Source: an uncultured Pseudodesulfovibrio sp.
Lineage (GTDB): Bacteria; Desulfobacterota; Desulfovibrionia; Desulfovibrionales; Desulfovibrionaceae
NCBI GenBank assembly: GCA_947259235.1
Contig: CAMYLL010000115.1
Coordinates: 1-7,602, forward strand
DNA: 7,602 nucleotides
Direction: 5' to 3'
Part shown: positions 5,933 through 7,602 of the stretch, in pieces
Position numbering within the stretch: the stretch's first letter is position 1
How the letters are laid out: each line of letters begins with the position of its first letter
Made by a program: the position numbers and the translations under genes
The notes under the pieces: model-generated
Told to the model about the DNA's origin: nothing
Database searches by the model: none
The model's input: the letters and a program-made list of their open reading frames with translations, nothing else

Positions 5933-7408
5933 ATGGAAGCGGCACACGCCACACAAGAAAAATTCAACTGGAGCCGGCTGATCTTCATGCTCACCGGCAT
6001 CGTATTGTTCGCTGTCGTCTACTACTCCCCGGCCTGGCCGGATGCGATAGACCCCATGGGCGAACACTTCGTTCTTTCCAACGAGGCCAAGGGAGCCATT
6101 GCCGTCTTCCTGCTGGCCGGAACATGGTGGGTCTTCGAGGTTGTTCCCATCGGCGTTACCAGCCTGATGATAGGAATTCTCCAGGTCATGTTCTTCATCC
6201 GCCCGGCAAAGGTGGCCTTCAAGGACTTCATGGACCCGTCGGTCCTGTTCATCTTCGCCTCCATCATGATCGGCCTGGTCTTCACCAAGACCGGCCTGAC
6301 CAAGCGGCTGGCGTACAAGATGCTCGACGTGGTGGGCGAGCGCACAAGCATGATCTACCTGGGCGTCTTCGTTGTCACCGCCGCCCTCACGCACATCATG
6401 GCCCACACCGCCGTGGCCGCCACCATCTATCCCCTGCTGCTCGCCATCTACGCCCTCTACGGCGAAGGCGAGCGCCCCACCAAGTTCGGCAAGGGGCTGT
6501 TCATCGGCATGGCCTACGTGGCCGGCGCGGGCTCCATCGTCACCCTGCTCGGCGCGGCGCGCGGCGCGGTGGCCATCGGCTTCTACAAGGAAATCGTCAA
6601 TGTGGATGTCGGCTTCTTCGAGCTGTCCTACTACATGGCCCCCATCGGCTGGCTCATGACCTTCCTGCTCTGGGGATTCTTCATGATCGTCTTCAAGCCC
6701 GAGAAGGACCGCATCCCCGGCCTGCGCGAAAAAGCCCGCGAACTCAACGCCAAGATGGGCCGCCTGACCCGCGATGAAATCATGGCCGCCCTCATCGTCG
6801 GAATTATCATCGTCATCATGAGCCTGCGCGCCTTTGTGCCCGCCCTCAAGGCCGTGGACAAGACCGCCATCATCCTGTGCTCCTCGGTCCTCTTCTTCGT
6901 GTTCAAGATTCTTGACCTCAAGGACCTCGAAGACATCCCGTGGAACATCATCCTGCTCTTCGCCGGCGCCATGTCCATCGGCTTCTGTCTCTGGGAGACC
7001 GGCGCGGCCAAGTGGATGGCGGTCAACTGGCGGGTCATGTTCCAGGACGCCAACTGGTTCGTCTTCGTCATGTCCATCGCCTTCTTCGTCATGATGATGA
7101 CCAACTTCATCATGAACGTTGCGGCCATCGCCATATCGCTCCCAGTGGCCCTGGTCATCGCGCCCTACCTTGGTGTGGCTCCCGAGGTCATCCTCTACGC
7201 ATCCCTGGTCACCGCAGGCATGCCCTTCCTGTTGCTCGTCGGCGCCGCGCCCAACGCCATCGCCTACGATTCCAGGCAGTTCACCACCGGTGAGTTCTTC
7301 AAGTGGGGCATCCCGGCCAGCGTCATGCTCATGGCCGTCGTCGCACTGGCCTGCGCGGTCATCTGGCCGATCATGGGAATGGACGTTCTCCTGCCCAACG
7401 GGGGCTAG
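5933..7408 (+). CDS. Divergent DASS/SLC13-family anion transporter
   Basis: The product is a 491-residue polytopic inner-membrane protein with about 11-12 hydrophobic segments and the two-fold repeat typical of DASS (divalent anion:Na+ symporter) proteins. Family landmarks include GTWWVFEVVPIGVTSLMIGILQV (about 63-85), PSVLFIFASIMIG, WNIILLFAGAMSIG (337-350) and APNAIAYDS (439-447). The motifs that in characterised members (VcINDY) form the Na+ and substrate sites are altered: the first SNT is A157-H158-T159 (THIMAHTAVAATIYP), the second is M394-N395-V396 (TNFIMNVAAIAISLP), the first TPPN-like motif is GAARGAV (207-213) and the second is GAAPNAI (437-443). The substrate and ion coupling may therefore differ. 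Candidates from the sulfate-reducer setting are sulfate, other sulfur oxyanions or carboxylates; none is proven. GAGGAGG (5921-5927), 5 bases before the ATG, gives a strong start. It is the last gene of the sigma54 operon and is followed by a hairpin terminator. Confidence 0.85.
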   Translation: MEAAHATQEKFNWSRLIFMLTGIVLFAVVYYSPAWPDAIDPMGEHFVLSNEAKGAIAVFLLAGTWWVFEVVPIGVTSLMIGILQVMFFIRPAKVAFKDFMDPSVLFIFASIMIGLVFTKTGLTKRLAYKMLDVVGERTSMIYLGVFVVTAALTHIMAHTAVAATIYPLLLAIYALYGEGERPTKFGKGLFIGMAYVAGAGSIVTLLGAARGAVAIGFYKEIVNVDVGFFELSYYMAPIGWLMTFLLWGFFMIVFKPEKDRIPGLREKARELNAKMGRLTRDEIMAALIVGIIIVIMSLRAFVPALKAVDKTAIILCSSVLFFVFKILDLKDLEDIPWNIILLFAGAMSIGFCLWETGAAKWMAVNWRVMFQDANWFVFVMSIAFFVMMMTNFIMNVAAIAISLPVALVIAPYLGVAPEVILYASLVTAGMPFLLLVGAAPNAIAYDSRQFTTGEFFKWGIPASVMLMAVVALACAVIWPIMGMDVLLPNGG

Positions 7409-7433
7409 CCAAACCGACTAGTTGTATGGAATA

Positions 7434-7471
7434 AGGACAGCTGCCGTATGGTAATATACGGCAGCTGTCCT
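7434..7471 (+). terminator. Strong hairpin, probable transcription terminator after the DASS gene
   Basis: GGACAGCTGCCGTAT (7435-7449) and ATACGGCAGCTGTCC (7456-7470) are perfectly complementary around a 6-base loop, and A7434/T7471 extend the stem to 16 bp. It begins 25 bases after the stop codon. The downstream tract TGTTAACTTT has only a weak U-run, so termination may be partly structural or bidirectional rather than a classic U-tract type. Being symmetrical, it would also block transcription arriving from the right. Confidence 0.8.
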
Positions 7472-7533
7472 GTTAACTTTATCGGTTCTTCGACGTTTCG
7501 TGTGGAATTGACGGGAATTGAATAGTTCGGGTA

Positions 7534-7552
7534 GCCCTCTTTGCAGGAGGGC
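7534..7552 (+). promoter_or_regulatory. Hairpin enclosing the ribosome binding site of the partial transposase gene
   Basis: GCCCTC (7534-7539) pairs perfectly with GAGGGC (7547-7552) around a 7-base loop. The Shine-Dalgarno AGGAGG (7545-7550) lies mostly in the right arm, so it would be hidden in transcripts that read through the whole stem. Insertion sequences such as IS10 and IS50 use this arrangement to stop outside transcription from producing transposase. Confidence 0.5.
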
Positions 7553-7557
7553 ATGTC

Positions 7558-7602
7558 ATGCTTGCGGAAGAAATATTTGCCTTGGGTTTGGGGCTTACGC
7601 CT
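7558..7602 (+). CDS. N-terminus of a probable ISL3-family transposase (partial)
   Basis: Fifteen codons (MLAEEIFALGLGLTP) are visible before the window ends. The sequence resembles the start of ISL3-type transposases, in which a short helix and an LGL/LGLxxPW motif precede the zinc-finger region; the fragment is too short for certainty. AGGAGG at 7545-7550, 7 bases before the ATG, fixes this start; an overlapping ATG at 7553 in another frame is only 2 bases from the Shine-Dalgarno and was not preferred. The preceding hairpin and IS-end-like sequence agree with a mobile-element gene. Confidence 0.5.
   Translation, partial: MLAEEIFALGLGLTP

Larger units (their letters stand above)
7484..7602 (+). 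mobile_element. Possible left end of an ISL3-family insertion sequence (runs off the window)
   Basis: A change of sequence character occurs just beyond the terminator. GGTTCTTCGACGTTTCGTGTGG, starting at 7484, resembles the terminal inverted repeats of ISL3-type elements, which commonly begin GGNTCTT (recollection). A transposase-like reading frame starts 74 bases further in, a normal offset for such elements. The right end and target duplication lie outside the window, so the boundary at 7484 is a proposal only. Confidence 0.45.

Overview
The window looks like chromosomal DNA of a GC-rich sulfate-reducing deltaproteobacterium of the Desulfovibrio/Pseudodesulfovibrio kind. This is inferred from the gene set: single-domain receivers placed next to SulP and DASS anion transporters, a PAS/AAA+/Fis sigma54 activator, a NifX-like protein and a CBS-pair protein, all with strong GGAGG-type ribosome binding sites. 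No rRNA or marker gene is present to prove the lineage.

Layout. Positions 1-168 hold the 3' end of an unrecognised plus-strand gene. Converging on it (189-557, minus) is a secreted DUF3089-like hydrolase that stops after about 107 recognisable residues and is probably a remnant. A divergent intergenic region with overlapping palindromes (649-675) precedes a two-gene unit: an intact CheY-like receiver (779-1186) and a SulP/BicA-type anion transporter with a STAS domain (1215-2846). Next come a sigma54-dependent activator with a cysteine-rich PAS domain (2992-4401) and a NifX/NifB-family small protein (4411-4749), which are tightly coupled. The following 222 bp gap is the most informative non-coding stretch. 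It carries a cluster of GTTTCAAAT repeats and dyads (4771-4867), then a near-perfect sigma54 promoter, TGGCACG-N4-TTGC (4896-4910). This promoter should drive a pseudo-receiver (4972-5355), a CBS-pair protein (5381-5896) and a divergent DASS/SLC13 membrane transporter (5933-7408). A 16-bp perfect hairpin (7434-7471) closes the unit. The last ~120 bases look like the left end of an ISL3-type insertion sequence with the first 15 codons of its transposase.

How it may work together (inference). The activator, sensing a redox, metal or sulfur cue through its PAS cysteines and perhaps modulated by the NifX-like protein, would bind the repeat/dyad cluster and switch on the sigma54 promoter. That would produce the DASS transporter together with two small cytoplasmic proteins, a receiver without phosphorylation residues and a nucleotide-binding CBS pair, which may gate transport. 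The upstream receiver-SulP pair has a parallel design with a functional receiver. The substrate (sulfate, other sulfur or metal oxyanion, bicarbonate, carboxylate) cannot be fixed from sequence; the DASS protein has lost its canonical SNT and TPPN motifs, so an ordinary Na+/dicarboxylate or Na+/sulfate assignment is unsafe.
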